Assembly: GCA_002914845.1 (NCBI GenBank)
Contig: JXTC01000252.1
Span: 1-64,000, forward strand
DNA from: Trema orientale
Taxonomy: Eukaryota; Streptophyta; Magnoliopsida; Rosales; Cannabaceae
DNA length: 64,000 nucleotides
Reading direction: 5' to 3'
Part shown: piece by piece, positions 37,879 to 51,094 of the stretch
Position numbering within the stretch: position 1 is the first letter of the stretch
How the letters are laid out: every line of letters begins with the position of its first letter
Notes under the pieces: generated by a model
What the model saw: the letters and a program-made list of their open reading frames with translations, nothing else
The model's database searches: none
Told to the model about the DNA's origin: nothing
Program-made: the position numbers and the translations under genes

Positions 37879-38754
37879 ATGGCGATGGCGGTTTCGTATA
37901 GGTGGCAGAGAGGTCCGATGATGGCAGTGGCAGACTCCCAATCTCAAAAACCTAAATGCTTCAATTCCATCAGCCTCAATAGCAGCAGCTTCTACCATAC
38001 TCCACCCTTTCCCACTACCATTAAGTTTAAGACCTTTCCTCCTCCTCACCCCCGTTTGGTCGTCGTTCATGGATCTAACAACCCAANAAGGTCAAGCTCC
38101 TCTCTCTCTCTCTCTCTTAATATGTTTTATGTGCTTAATTAGCTTAAAGCTTCAAATCTTGGTTTGGTCTTGAATTTTAGACAAGGAAGTGGACAGCTTG
38201 GGTGTTAAAGCTGCACTATCTGTGTTGAAATTCTACAAAAGTAAGTTTTTTACTTTTCTTTTTCCTATGTGATTGATTTAATTCTTATTGAATTAAACTA
38301 TTAAAAAAAAAAAAAAAAGTGGAAGAAATTTATTTGAGATTATGGCATATAATATAATTTGATCTGAGAATAAATATTTTTTTGGGGTTTAGGGGAAATC
38401 TCGCCAATATTGCCCAAAAGTTGTCGTTTCGTTCCAACGTGTAGCGAGTATTCCATGGAAGCTTACAAGAAATATGGAGTTGTTAAGGGTACTGTCTTGA
38501 CTGCTTGGCGTCTCTGTCGTTGTAATCCCCTTGGTAATTAATTTCCTATTTCTAACTTACCCCCAATTTCCCTTTTTCTTTTTTTATTTATTTGTTTATT
38601 ATTGTTGTTTTCCTATCTTTGGGTTTGGGTTGATAATAAAATTTAACAAAATATTTGCAATATGATTTATAAACTTTTCTATTTTTTATTAGGTGGGTCT
38701 GGATTTGATCCTCCACGATGGTTCGATGAGACAAGTTTACCTGAAGAAGAATAA
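37879..38754 (+). CDS. YidD-family membrane insertion factor, plastid-targeted
   Basis: Four coding exons: 37879-38090, 38181-38240, 38393-38533 and 38693-38754. The conserved YidD (UPF0161) region covers about residues 77 to 150. It contains [18 protein letters not shown], then [16 protein letters not shown], then [14 protein letters not shown], with the usual cysteines and the GxDPP end. Bacterial YidD assists YidC/Oxa1-mediated membrane protein insertion. A plant copy with a Ser- and Pro-rich N terminus of about 70 residues is probably plastid-targeted and may act with ALB3; that role is inferred. An undetermined base at 38087 makes exon 1 one base too long for exon 2. Without it the junction reads NNP-K-DKEV and the protein has 157 residues. 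The ATG at 37874 is in another frame and stops after 15 codons. Confidence 0.88.
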
Positions 38755-39764
38755 CATATTTCCATTCTCACGCTTAACCAAGTTAATACTATTTGTAAAA
38801 TATATATATTATAGTAATTCCAGAGCAAAAAGAAATTTTTTTTTTCCCCCCAAAGAAAAAAATATCGAGTATCTAGAGTTATGGAGTGAATCGCAGCTCA
38901 TTGCCAATATCTGCTTTCAGAACCATTTACTTGTCTTGTGTAAATTGACACATAACAGTAGTTTAGTTAATTAGTTCTTGACCACAAAATGATTGTACGT
39001 TTGCACTTTTTTTTTCATCGTTAACGACGATTAGAATTTTAATGTTAGACTTGTCTATAGGTTTTTACTCTTATGTTCTTGATATGGTATAACTGTTATA
39101 TCAAGTGTACTGCTATTATTAGACACTTTAGCAGTCAGCCTGTGTATTCAAAAATAAATCCAAAATTGAAAGAACGCTATCAATGGAACACACACAACAA
39201 TTCTATTAGAGATGCAAATCCAGATGTTATCAAGCAACATCTATAAACATCTACATTGAGTTTTTTCCTTACGAAAAACGAAAGAAAAATGCTACATATA
39301 TCACCCTAACAATGCTCTTCCTCGTCGTTCTGAAAAATTTGTACTTATAATTTCCTAAAATGTCGAGTATGGCGCTCAGTCAAGTCATCAAACCTCTATC
39401 ACAAGCAAAATCTCGGCACCCAAAAAAAAAAAGTGTGTCATGAATATGACACGAAAAGATCAAAGTAAAATTTCATTGGCATACATTCGGATGTTAATAA
39501 CGTGGAAAATAAATAAAACCGAAATATAACAATATCGATGCTCCAAACAAAATACAACATTATTCGACACCAAAGGCATTATTTAAGCATGCCGTCACTA
39601 CTCAATCAATCATTTACAGAGCACCAAACTCTTCAACAGGGAAGAAAAGTTCGGTTTTCCATGTACATAATGTTTCTTTCTGTAGTTTTAATTTTACATG
39701 GCAACAACAATCACCAAAGATCCAACCTTGACTCTTAACCTACTTGCTCTTTCCAGGCAAATCT
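38755..39764. other. Convergent gap between YidD and TRP genes
   Basis: About 1 kb between the stop codons of two convergent genes. It is AT-rich with no gene recognised and presumably contains both 3' UTRs. Confidence 0.55.
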
Positions 39765-42700
39765 TCAGACTGTTACTTTGGCCTCTTGTTTCGGCTGCCG
39801 ATATGACCAGTAGGCCTGGGCCGCCAGGACCCGATCCAAAAGCTCCTGTGGGACCGGTTCCCCTCTTCTTTGTTGAGGGGATATTCTTGCTGTGTGCACC
39901 AGCGTTTTCCACTTATCCTGCAGATTTTCCAATAGCCCAAACAACGAATGTTAGGCTAGTAATAGTATAGTGTTATGCGTCCACTGATGTTCTATTGTCC
40001 TTGTTAGGCAATAACATATACACTACACTCCTTTAAGACTCCAACAAGGCACACGAAAGATTTTATGGAATTCTAAAGAGTTACATAGCTATGCAATGTT
40101 TTAATTATCAGGAACAGAAAACAATATATTTTCAAAGGAGAATTAGAACTAAATACCTAAAGGCAAAATCATCCTTGACATAATTTTTATATCTTCTCAT
40201 ATTTTTCAGACTTCCGAATCAAGCTATGATTCTTAATGAACAGACAACTTCACAAAAGAAAAAGTTCACTACTAAGCCAGACAAAAGAAAATGATTCAAA
40301 CTGAGTAAGAAATGCTGTCATAAGATTTTAAACTACTCAACTCATCATGGCTTCACCTCAAAAATACGAACGTGCACAGTGGAAAATATCAGATACTCTA
40401 GTCTAAACAATAGGTACAAAATGAAACACTCACCTTCAAATCAACATAAGTTCGATGCTTTGCATTGTCAAAAGCATGAAATTTAACATCACGCCACCTG
40501 CAACCCAAAAAAACAAATGCACAACCGTACCCAGAAGTACGTGACTTCCTCAAGAATAGAAAATAGATTAGTCATTGACACCAACCTTCCAGTTCCAAGT
40601 TTCTCAACTGCCCGCACTAATGCTTCTACTTCAGAAACAGAAAAAGGCCTCCTGATCCGACGCTTTAGATACTCATGATGCCCTGATTTTCTATGGAACG
40701 GAACCACAGCCAACGCTTCCATGCTTATTCTTGGCACAGGAATCAGTGCTTTGGACTCATTATTTGTATTGTTACTCAAAGTATCACCAAGAGCTGGAGT
40801 TGCATTAAAGTCATTTTCAACAGAACCACCCAAAGATACAGAGTGCCTATATTAGAGAACACAGTGGCATAAGTATATAATGTGATTCCGTCAATTATGT
40901 ACAGATCTACCCCAAGGACAGGTAGAAGAACAGTAGAATCATCCAATTCATAGCCTTATACTTGACAGGGTTACCTGGTTAACCCCTGGGATTTGATTCT
41001 GGATAATAATGACTCGTTCTTGGTGAATGGAGATGTTGCAGTTTGAGAATGTTTCGGCTCCAAGATAAAACCTAAATTACTGTGCTTGTTGTATTGAGAA
41101 ATTCCCGTCTGAACTAGAGTTTTATTGTCATCTTTGACTTTCTTCCCCTGAACAAGGATGCCAACATGTAGTCCCTCACCAAGAATAGAAGTCACAGCAT
41201 CCATAACTGTCCTCTATAGAAGAGTTAAAAATTAGAGAGAATCAGTGAAATTAGTGAAAATATTGTGGTAGAAGTGTGAAACTTCAAATATTCAAGAGGC
41301 ACATGGAAAATTCCTCTTCTATATATGATATATCCTATGCTACATGGTAGCAGAAGTAACAAAGAACCTTGATTTAGAAATTCCTTAAATTGTTCGTAGT
41401 ATTAGTATCACATGGTAGCAGCATAAGTAACAAGAAACCTCAACAAATTTTTCAATAATAAAAGATATGTCAAGTAATACCTTAAGTTTGTTTGGGAGAC
41501 AATTGACATAGCATTAGTTGTTTTTCTCGAACATATTTCAGTCGAATAGGTTTTTCCTATGTATGTCCGAAAACCACATCACATCTTGCTTTTACCCATT
41601 TTCTTATTCTTATGAATTACAATTCCAGAACTTCAAGAAAAGAAGAAAGGAGGAGGCGAAGAAAAAAAAAAGTGACTTAAGAGAGAGAGAGAGAGAGGAG
41701 TCTACATCACATACCTTCAGTGAGCCAACAGTTGCGGTCATAGGAATATCAATAAAGAGCTCAGGAACTTTGAAGGATTTAATACTCAGCTTCACTGATT
41801 AACAAAGAAAAACGCATGTATAAGAAACTACTAGTGTCTAATGACAAATCTTAAGTAACACAGAAGATCATTCAGTGCAGACTTTTCATACCATTACACT
41901 CTTTGGAGTTGGGGGATACGTGTTGACCTGTCATTGACGATGATCCTCCAATTGCTGCATGACATGGCTAGACTTGTTCTTTTAAAAACCCCAAATGTCA
42001 ACAAGAATATGAGGAAAAAGAGGAAAAGGGACATGCATTATTGCACCTGCAGTGACTTGTTTACCATTGATTCTTTTGTCAGAAGAATCGAAGGCGCCAT
42101 CTCGGTTAGACCCCCTATTAGATGTGGAAAAGTCCTGGTTAAAGAACTTTCTCTTCTTGAAAGGATAAATCTTCTGAGTATTTTCATGAGTATAACCAGT
42201 TCTCTCCTCACAACAAACTTCCTTCACTTTCCCATCTGAAAAAATCAATCCAGCACTCAAAGCAATTAGTAACCACAAAAAACATACAATGCCAGAGAGA
42301 TTAATTTATTATGCTAAAAGGGGATTAAAAATAGAGCCTTCATCCTCATCCAAAAATATTGACAGAAATCATTACCAATTGTTTGTTTCGTGCACTCCAA
42401 TAGACTGCAGCATGCTTCTAATTTATGCTAAGAAGGTGTATTAAAAAAAATTCCAATTACCAGTACTCGAATAATTGCCGTCCACATCAGGAGCTACTCT
42501 CCAATGGCTTGAATCAGATATTTTCTTTATTCTCTTGTTTCCAGTATCCAATGGAGGCCCAAGAGCTTTTACCATGGTGCTTGGATAAGCAGACCCAAGA
42601 GAGCTTTCGTCATCATCTCTACTAACTACTCGAACACTAGCAGTATGTATATTACATAGAGGACCAACCAATTCTGGTTGTTTACCTTCCAGTTTCATTA

Positions 42701-43361
42701 AATCCTCTGAACCACATGTAACCGTGATAGTTTTATCCTTGACACTTTGATTTATCAATTCTGTTGGTTCAGCTTCTACTTTCCTCTCAGGTACACCCAG
42801 AACTTTGCCTCCAATTACATCTGGAACAAAATTGGAATCATCAAAAGCTTTCTTCTTATTAGAATTTAACAACCCTGACCATCTAAAATCCTTAGACATT
42901 GGATTAATCTCAGAATTAAATTTGTCAGGATCGCAAAAAGATTGAAATCCAGGATTACAACCAAAGGCTTTCTCAAGAGAACTTCCAAGCTCAAGGAGCT
43001 CTTCATTCAAGAACTGTCCTTCATCAACTTCTTGCTTTGAAATGACACTATCACAAGCGTCATGCAGGTTCTTTCCACAACTAGCATCAGTATGTAAAGA
43101 GTTGTCACTCTTCTCCAATAATTTACCAGCTACACTAGCCAAAATCTCACATGAATGTTTCCGATTGCCCTCCCATCTCTTTTTGATAGGCCCTCGACCC
43201 TGAATCAGGAACAAAAACTTAAAGTCAAAACTTTATCTTTAAATACTAGACTAGATCGGATCAGAGGCACTTTACGAGTTGTATTATGTATTCACCCTAG
43301 CAGATCTACATGATCGAGGAACTTCAGGCTCTTGGTAATCATTGAAGCCACAGTCCATCAT
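39765..43361 (-). CDS. TRP1-like: Telomere repeat-binding protein, TRP/TBP family (TRP1-like)
   Basis: Nine coding exons on the minus strand: 43361-43296, 43199-42461, 42235-42047, 41954-41892, 41794-41715, 41213-40975, 40846-40586, 40497-40434 and 39917-39765. Phases agree and give 617 residues. It is a nuclear protein binding double-stranded TTTAGGG telomeric repeats. The C-terminal Myb-like domain, residues about 520-577, has RRPFSVSEVEALV, the GTGRWRDVK turn and the telobox motif VDLKDKWK at 564-571, with a helix-4 extension after it (HTARISPQQRRGEPVP). A ubiquitin-like fold occupies about 354-435 (VKLSIKSFKVPELF to LVQGKKVKDDNKTL), as in the whole family. The N terminus keeps the DCGFNDYQEPEVPRS block and GRGPIKKRW. 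An in-frame stop precedes the chosen ATG; two adjacent ATGs exist. The 5' leader, probably spliced, extends toward 44.9 kb. Confidence 0.95.
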
Positions 43362-45209
43362 CCTTTGCAACAAAAGATCTTAGACCTTCATTAGAAGCGA
43401 AAAAAGTCATCTGCCAGAATAACCAACTACCTTAAGTTTGCAGACTCACAGAACAAAAACCTGTCAGCAAACGAAAACTAGTTACAATTGACAGGTTTCA
43501 AAAATATAATACTAGGCAAACAATACATTAATCTGAGAATGACGACTAAATCCTACATCTGCATATGGAGTTGGGAGATATGGTAAAAGCGGAGTCCATA
43601 TTTCCTGCATTAGGTACATATTGATATCCAAAGGGAAAAAAGATGAAAACAGTTTGATCAATGTATGATGACATTCTAAAATAGGCATAGTTGCAATCAT
43701 GTTTCATATCGAAAGATGACATCACATGCCATCTAGTCACCATGACCAATCAAAAGAATAATCAAGGTGTCTACAATGCCATAGATCATCAGATTACAAT
43801 ATTGCTGCAATTCTATGCAGCTAATTCAACAAAAAAAGACAGATACATATATAATATATACTGAATAAGCAGTAGCAATAAGAGCAGAGCAAGGTCTCAG
43901 TTATGAATCAATTAAAAGAAAAGAGTGCAAAAAAAACAAATAATATGAACAAGACTAGTAGTTATTCAAATCCCAAAAACATTCAGCTAAACAAATAGTA
44001 ATATACGTTCTTTCCATGATTTATTCTCATCATAATAGGCATCCAATTCCAATATAACCAAGTTGATGGTATTTATATAGGAAATAGTTGGTTGAAACAG
44101 TCATAAACCTTTTACGTTGAAATTCGAATTTGAGGAAGAATCACCATTTCACCCCATGCCTGAATATGCAATAGACAATGACTATTTAGTCCTTGATATC
44201 TCTATTAAGCATAAAGAAGTGCAATAAAATAACTTACTTTCAATTTAAAAAACGATTTCTCCAGAATAATAAATAAATATATAAATAAACAAATCCAATG
44301 TTAAAACCCAACAGGACATAAGACGACACCAAAATAAACTCGGGCACAAACTAAAAATTAATTTGATTTCACATTTTTTTCCGTTAAGTTTTCCAAGATC
44401 CCATAAAAACCTCATGGGGACCGACCCTGACAGTTACATAATATAAAATACCACTTAAACATACCATTTTGATTCTTTTTTTTAAAGAAAAAAAAAATAG
44501 TAACTGAGGAACTTGAATTACACCAGAAAAAGAATACTGTTTGTAACAATAGTGGAGAAAATTTTGAAAAACTTAATCTTAAAAAAATTCAAATTAGTAT
44601 AAGAACAACAGAAATGTACACTTTTTTTTTTTTTTTTAAGGATCAGCAAAAAAATCTGAAAATTCTAAAAACAAAACAAAGAAAAGGCCAGAAAAATCAA
44701 TTTGTTTTTGTAAGAGGAAATATATCTGTGAAATTCACCTCTAAACTTAGCGTCAGAAAAAAAAAAACATTGGGTAGAAAAAGTTAAGGAAATTATTTTA
44801 TCTTCTTACAAAGAACCGAAAAAAAAGGGACCAAAATGATCTCACCTATGAAAAATGGGTAAATTATGTGGGAATTGTGATGAGCAAAAACCCCCCGAAA
44901 ACCACCAGACAGAGACGGTCTTTCTTAAACCCTCTGGTTTGGTCTGGTCTGGTCGCTCCCCCAAAAAAATAAATTTAAATTAAATTGAAACTCAGCCGGT
45001 TACACATGCGTGAGTTTACCGGCTACAGCAGGTGACAGCCCCCCCTAAACCACTTTTTCGGATTTGGACCGGTTCCTCACTTCTCTCCTTCTCCTCCGAA
45101 TGGGGAGAGCGATCCACATCCACTCCAATCCCCCACAACATCCGTACCACTTCTCTGCTCGCCACGTGGAACTCTCTCCACAGATGTTGGGGATATATCA
45201 CTAATCTTA

Positions 45210-45382
45210 GAGCAATGCTATGGGGCACCAGTGGTGCCCAGCACCACACTGACATGTCTGTTTGTCACTGGATGATTTAATTAATAAATTGGGTCCCACT
45301 TAAATTATAATTATGATTAGCTAGTGACAGACTGACACATCACTGTAGTGCTGGGCACCACTGGTGCCCTATAGCATTATTC
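45210..45382. mobile_element. MITE family B with perfect 9-bp TSD
   Basis: A 173-bp element with terminal repeats GAGCAATGCTATGGGGCACC and, from the right, GAATAATGCTATAGGGCACC. Both continue with the shared palindromic block AGTGGTGCCCAGCAC. It is flanked by the exact duplication CTAATCTTA at 45201-45209 and 45383-45391. Nine-base duplications indicate Mutator-like transposition. It is non-coding. Confidence 0.88.
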
Positions 45383-45594
45383 CTAATCTTATCTATGTTG
45401 TTCGATTTCAAACACAAAACACATACACTCATACACGTTTTTGGAGGTAGAAACTAGTACTTATGTTGTCCCACAAACAAACGGAAGTGTTATGAATTTG
45501 GTTTCTAAACTTGTCTAAGACCTAGGTACATAAACCCGTACCGCCTTTTAAAGCCAAAAAAAAAAAAAAAAAAAAAAGCCCTACTTTATAATTA

Positions 45595-45765
45595 GGGGAG
45601 GGCTACAGTAGGGGCGCCCCTACGTAGGGCCACTCCTTATATATCGTTGGATGGGAATCTGTGGGGAATAACGAGAATCTGTAGAGAATTTATTTATACA
45701 CAGATTCCCATCCAACGGTGTATAGACAGGGCCCTACGTAGGGACGCCCTACTGTAGATGCGCCC
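45595..45765 (+). mobile_element. MITE family A, copy 4
   Basis: A 171-bp full-length copy with the same terminal repeats and inner CGTTGGATGGGAATCTGT inverted repeat as the copy at 7145. The flanking nonamers TTATAATTA and AAGTAATTA match at six of nine positions, so the insertion looks older than the one at 7145. Confidence 0.85.
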
Positions 45766-46491
45766 AAGTAATTATCTCTAAAAAAGAATATTAGATGAAT
45801 CATTACTTGTAGACCTAGGTTTATACAGAATTAAGATGCATTAAATACCACTTTTTAAAATTTTTTTCTTTGTTATGTTCTTTTCAGAAAAGAACCCCAA
45901 AAAAGAAAGTGCATGACCAGATAAGGGTGGTTTAATTTTTGTGGTCAGATCAGAGACCGGCAACCGCAAGGGTCCGGGGACTGAAATAAAGGCGTGGCGC
46001 CACGTGGCCCCTCGACGGTTGTGACAGTTATACAAATAGTAAATCCCTACTCCAAAGTCGGAGAGCGGAAATTCGGATCGCCACGAATTTGGAGAAACAG
46101 ATGGTCATGGCCGTCTTACAGTTTGGGCTCTTCTAGTACCAACAACATGGGCCACATGTAAAAGGCCCAGATCAGTAGCCCGAGCCACGAGAGTCCATAT
46201 TTATGCGTACTTGAGACTTGAAAATGGGCGCATTTCTAGATTCGTTTCTAGAATTTACAATACGTGCGTTGTAGCGTATCATATGTAAATCTAGAGGTAC
46301 CAAAAGAAGAAATCGGGTGGAATTGAGGCTGAAATAGTTATAAACCAAACGCAATCTGAACACAACAAAACTGCGTATCAATCTTAAAACTATTGCATCA
46401 TGATAACGCCCACTACATTACAGCCAAAGCAAGAATAACAAATAACATATATATTACACAGCAAAACGTCCAAACGATAAAAGAGCTTCGA

Positions 46492-49400
46492 TCAAGCAGC
46501 TGCCGAATTCTCATATTGCCAGGGGTTAAACCCTGTCAATCTGGCGTCAGTCAGATCATCGCTGTTCGAGCTATCTATTGCGGCCCGATGTTCTGTGTAT
46601 TTGCCATTATAGGCGTATACTTCCAAGTCTCCCCAAGGTGTTGGAGTGATTTCATTAGTTTGATCAAACCACCTAGGAGTGAACTGATGACCTCTTGCCT
46701 CTCGGTTTTTCTTTTCAGCTCTCTGCCTCTCCTCCAGACTGTGATAAAGATATAGGAAGACAGATAAGGCGTCAGCTTCATCTTACAAATTATATTTAGT
46801 GAAATGAGAGAAAACTATAAATAATCATTCAAGTTACAAAAGTTCTTTGCTTCCAACGAAAATCCCTCAACTTAAACATCCTTTGCTTCAATGAAAAAGG
46901 GGACTTGCTAAAAAAATAAAAATCCTTCTCACGTTGATGTCAGCACAGTAATAAGATAAAATTCAAGTTACCTCTAACCCTGCTTTAAAATATCTTTTCA
47001 ATCTTATTTGTTCAAACTAAGTCTTTATGTATGCAATATGCATGCATGTCAACTAGAGAAATATAGAGTGGAAGAACAAGGGAAGAAACCTGCTCTTCTC
47101 AGATCCAGCTTTTGACATGTCACCCTGCTCTAGTGCGTATCTGTCAGGACGTAAGCGTGAGTCTGATGCCAATAACTTCTTTGGAGCAGTGTCAAAGCTA
47201 TTTATTTTATGTGCAAAATTTGTGTACTGAAATTTGTCATTTTCTGGACCCTTGGCAACTCTCCAAGCCTGTGATGCAAGTACAACAGCACAATATTTTT
47301 CATGAGCTTTATTTCGCAAAGAAAAGATAGATCTGCCAGGCTATCACAAACGATATAACAAATAAAAAGAGAAGGATGGAAGTGTATCAATCTTCCCCAG
47401 CTTCATTACATTGAAGAAATCTCAAAATGATGCCCTTTGAGAATATTCAAAAAATTGACAGAGAAAATGTCAGCTCGGTGCGCAAAATGGAATATGGAAA
47501 TCTTAATCTACAACACATGCATTAAAGAAAGAGAACAGATTTCAAAGCCTTCACAGGACATCAACCTAATAAATCAAATAAAGTACAGATTCTCCCCCGT
47601 TCAACTAAAAAAACATCCTGGAAGCTATATGCTGCTCCTTATTATATCAAAAGAATGATCATAACATAACATAAAACAAAATGGCAGACTTTAAAGGGAA
47701 AAAATTGACGGACACTATGGCATAGGCTTCATAGCCCAGGAACATTAGAAGAGAGAAACCATACCATTTACTTCAGACTTTTTTAGGTTATTTTTTCTTT
47801 CTAAGCTAAATAAGAAAGCGAGAAACCATANTGTAGAGAGAGAGAGAGCACGATTTGGTAACAGTTGAACAGAACAAAAGACAACCTCATATGACCAGAG
47901 CTTAACGAGCGGATAAACAAACCTCTTTCAATTCAGTTCCAGGAAGTGGTTCTCCTTCCGCATCACATGGTTGATAACTCATTGATTCATTCCATTTTCC
48001 AGTCATCAATATTTTTGGTTCCTCACTAGAATTATACACATATCCATCTACTTCATAGCGACCGGCTCTGGAAAAAAATACAAAACAAACATTAGTGTGA
48101 ATATTATAAGAAAAGAAAAGGAAAAAAACGGTGATCAATAAATAAGTAGATAGTATATATATGCAAAACTCAAAAACTAGACTTCAATCCCTGAATATTG
48201 GGCTTAACCATGTAAACCATAACCATAAAATCTTTTTCTTTAAACTTGTTGTGTCCTTCCCATAATTTATTTTCAAATTGGTTGTATGATCAAAATAACC
48301 CCCATCAGACTTTAATAAACTAACTATATTAGAGACAAGAAGCTCGAAAGGGAACGCTATCATACCCAAACCATCCACATGGCTGAAAATATAGTACGAC
48401 TTTGTCTCCAGTGGTCAAATTTGTCAGAACCATCTCCCCGGGTGAATCGATCCAAGTACGGCCAAAAATTAAGTTGTTCACTTTTGTGGGAGGAGGTACC
48501 AATTCTAGGACTACACCATCCTTTTTGAGGACCAGACGTGTTCTGCAACCAAAATTAGTTCAAAATAAGCAAATAATTAGAGACTATGCTTACTCAAGGA
48601 AATAAATATCCAAATGAGTAATAAAACTGCAACTGTAACATTTGAGTTTGATGTTTATTCTATATGGTCTCATTTACAAGCCAAGCGAAAGCTGAGATGA
48701 CTTTAAGCCAGAATGAAAATAAACAAAAAAGCATGATAGTGCACAATGCTAACTTTTCTTTCCTAGTTTCCACCGTACTTTAAAGCAACGTAGACTCCAC
48801 TTAAGTCCATGTCCAAAAAATGTCAATCAAATAAACATTCATATTTGTTTTAAATTAAGGTTTATACTTTCTAGAAGTTCAACAAAAAAGTCAGCATATT
48901 AATGCATAAAACATTCCGGTTATTCAAAGTTTGAAGAGCTTCATTACAGAATTATGACTCTTGATAAGCATATGGAAGTCAGTAGTTACCAAGTTCATTG
49001 CTAAGAAACCATTCAGAAAAAATAAAAGTAATAACAAAACGAATTGTAGAAAGTCTGTTAATAAGAAGCATTATAGAAAAATGGGATGCAAAACGAAATG
49101 AAAAGTAGACCAAAAAGGTATAAAAAATAATATTACCTTCCAACTGGATAAATATCAATTGAGTTCCCCAAAAACTTGGTTTTCACCTTTGAAGTTATAT
49201 CGTAAGAAAAATGCTCATTTTCAGCATGTGCAGCACCAATTGGAGGGTGATGACTAACCTGAAAGGATATTAAAGGGATGCCTATTTAAGTACTTAGTAC
49301 TATACATATTATCAAACTAACTGGCAGCCAACTGCAGTTAGCAGTTAATATCTACCAACCTGAGGTTCATGTAAAAAAGAGAGTTCAATTCCTTAGAAAT

Positions 49401-51094
49401 TACCTGTTCTGCAATGAATGTAATGCCATGATGATTAACCAACTCGTAAGTCTCACCAAGAATTGGATTAAAAGGCTTCCATGTTCGATCAAAGGCAGTA
49501 TAAACAGATATAAACCATGAAGCTGCAACCAAGAACTGAAAGTTAGTCAATGTAGAATGCATTATGCATGCATAGATAGACAAAACAAGTAAGAGAGTGA
49601 GAGAGAGATTCTTACCAGCATACATCATTCTCATGTAAGGATCCTCAGATTCATCTGCCAGTTCTAAGAGGTAGGAGTACTCCATCAGCTGTGACAAAAG
49701 TATTTATAAGATCCATTGGTAAAATATGCTCTCATAAAGAAAAGCATCATGTCCTACACCGGTAAAAGGTAGGTGTATGTATGAGATGAGTACATGTAGG
49801 TTTACCAATCAAATTATAGGCAAGCAGAGACATATATATAATGTACAGAGCTTGATGGAAACAATTAATACAATGTATTTATATATATAGATAGATATGT
49901 AATGGACATGAAAAATAAAAGAAGCAGCACCTAGCTAATTAAAGAAAGCCAAAAAGGCGGGACAACTAAATCCAAGTACCATGTAACTAGTTGGACTAGC
50001 TACAAGACCTATAGAGTAGTGAAAATCCGAAATTTGAAGTGGAAAGTACTTGAACTTCTGTATATGACTGATCCAAGAGACGATTGTCCTAAATGCCCTA
50101 ATCCTTTGCTATCAAGAGCAATAAAATAGAAAACAAAAGCAGGCACACAGAAGATTTATTGCTAGGAAGACAAAAATGACATATCGTGAGTAAGCTTGAC
50201 ATCACAGTGGACAATATCAGCTGTGCACCAAGCGAAGTCGGATGCATAAACTAAAGGACACACATATACTACTTGAGAGAATGTCAATATGTAAGGCGAC
50301 AATTATAAATAAGAAATAGCGTTAACCTCAGCCATTTTCTGCAGCATAGACATTGGCTCAAAAATAAGAACTGGAAGGGTAACCATTGATGTAACATCAG
50401 ATCCTATATACTTTTGCATCATCTTCCAGTAACTATCTCGGTCCTAAAAAAATAAGGAATAAAACAAATTAGTTCTGAATTATGATTTGAAAAAAAGTAT
50501 AAATATATATATATATATATATCAAGAACCAATAGCATACAGAATCGTCATGGAATAACATTAGACGTGTACCTCCTGTTTCCATCTCCCTCTCCTTGCT
50601 TCCTCTTCAACGTCCTCTGTTCCTCCTTCTGGGTTAATGACTTCAAGCCCTTCATAACCCAGTAAACTGGGTAGTACACAAATCAACATAAGCGTCAATA
50701 AACTAGAGTATCAATAGGTAATTTGGTAACATAGTAAAATTTGAAGCAATCATCGGAGCTTAAACCAACTCAACCACGAAATGAAATAGCCCAGGTAATA
50801 GAAAACTTTCCCCAGTGGAGGCCACATCCATTGGGACAGATTACGATACACAGATCTCCAGCATAGAATTTAAATCATAAGCTGAATGAAACAGATCAAA
50901 CGAGTGGCAGAAGCAAGAGAATTCAAACCAAAAAAAAAAAAGGTATAAATTAATGAAACCAGGCCAATAAGAAGATGAATATAAATTTTGAAATACCCAT
51001 TGACAGATTTGGTCATGGCGCTCCCAAAATTGGACAAACCGGAAGCGATCGAGGCGAAGAAACCGCCACCTTGTTTCGGATCCTTTGGAGCCAT
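46492..51094 (-). CDS. ORP3-like: Oxysterol-binding protein-related protein, ORP3 type
   Basis: Ten coding exons on the minus strand: 51094-50997, 50666-50573, 50443-50327, 49688-49616, 49522-49404, 49258-49137, 48542-48366, 48067-47923, 47268-47090 and 46738-46492. They give 456 residues, the length of plant ORP3 proteins. The ORD lipid-transfer domain fills most of the chain. The family signature EQVSHHPP is at 166-173, LGETYE lies just upstream, and KINSFD and [11 protein letters not shown] follow. There is no PH domain, FFAT motif or membrane segment, as expected for this short subfamily. ORPs carry sterols and/or phosphoinositides between membranes; in plants ORP3a links to ER and Golgi. 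It lies head-to-tail with the TRP gene on the same strand, a pairing also remembered in Arabidopsis. An undetermined base at 47831 is intronic. Confidence 0.96.

Larger units (their letters stand above)
43362..46491. other. TRP leader/promoter and gap to ORP3
   Basis: Up to about 44.95 kb this is probably the TRP 5' UTR, a leader intron and the promoter; an AAACCCT motif lies at 44927-44933. Beyond it, 45.0-46.4 kb holds MITE B at 45210-45382, MITE A at 45595-45765 and likely the ORP3 3' flank. No other gene is supported. Confidence 0.5.

Noticed and set aside
37874..37920. Earlier ATG for the YidD gene
   Set aside because: Different frame, stops after 15 codons; the frame from 37879 is open to the splice site.
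44927..44933. Telo-box before the TRP gene as evidence of self-regulation by a telomere-binding protein
   Set aside because: Only AAACCCT, a single short match common in plant promoters; not enough to claim.
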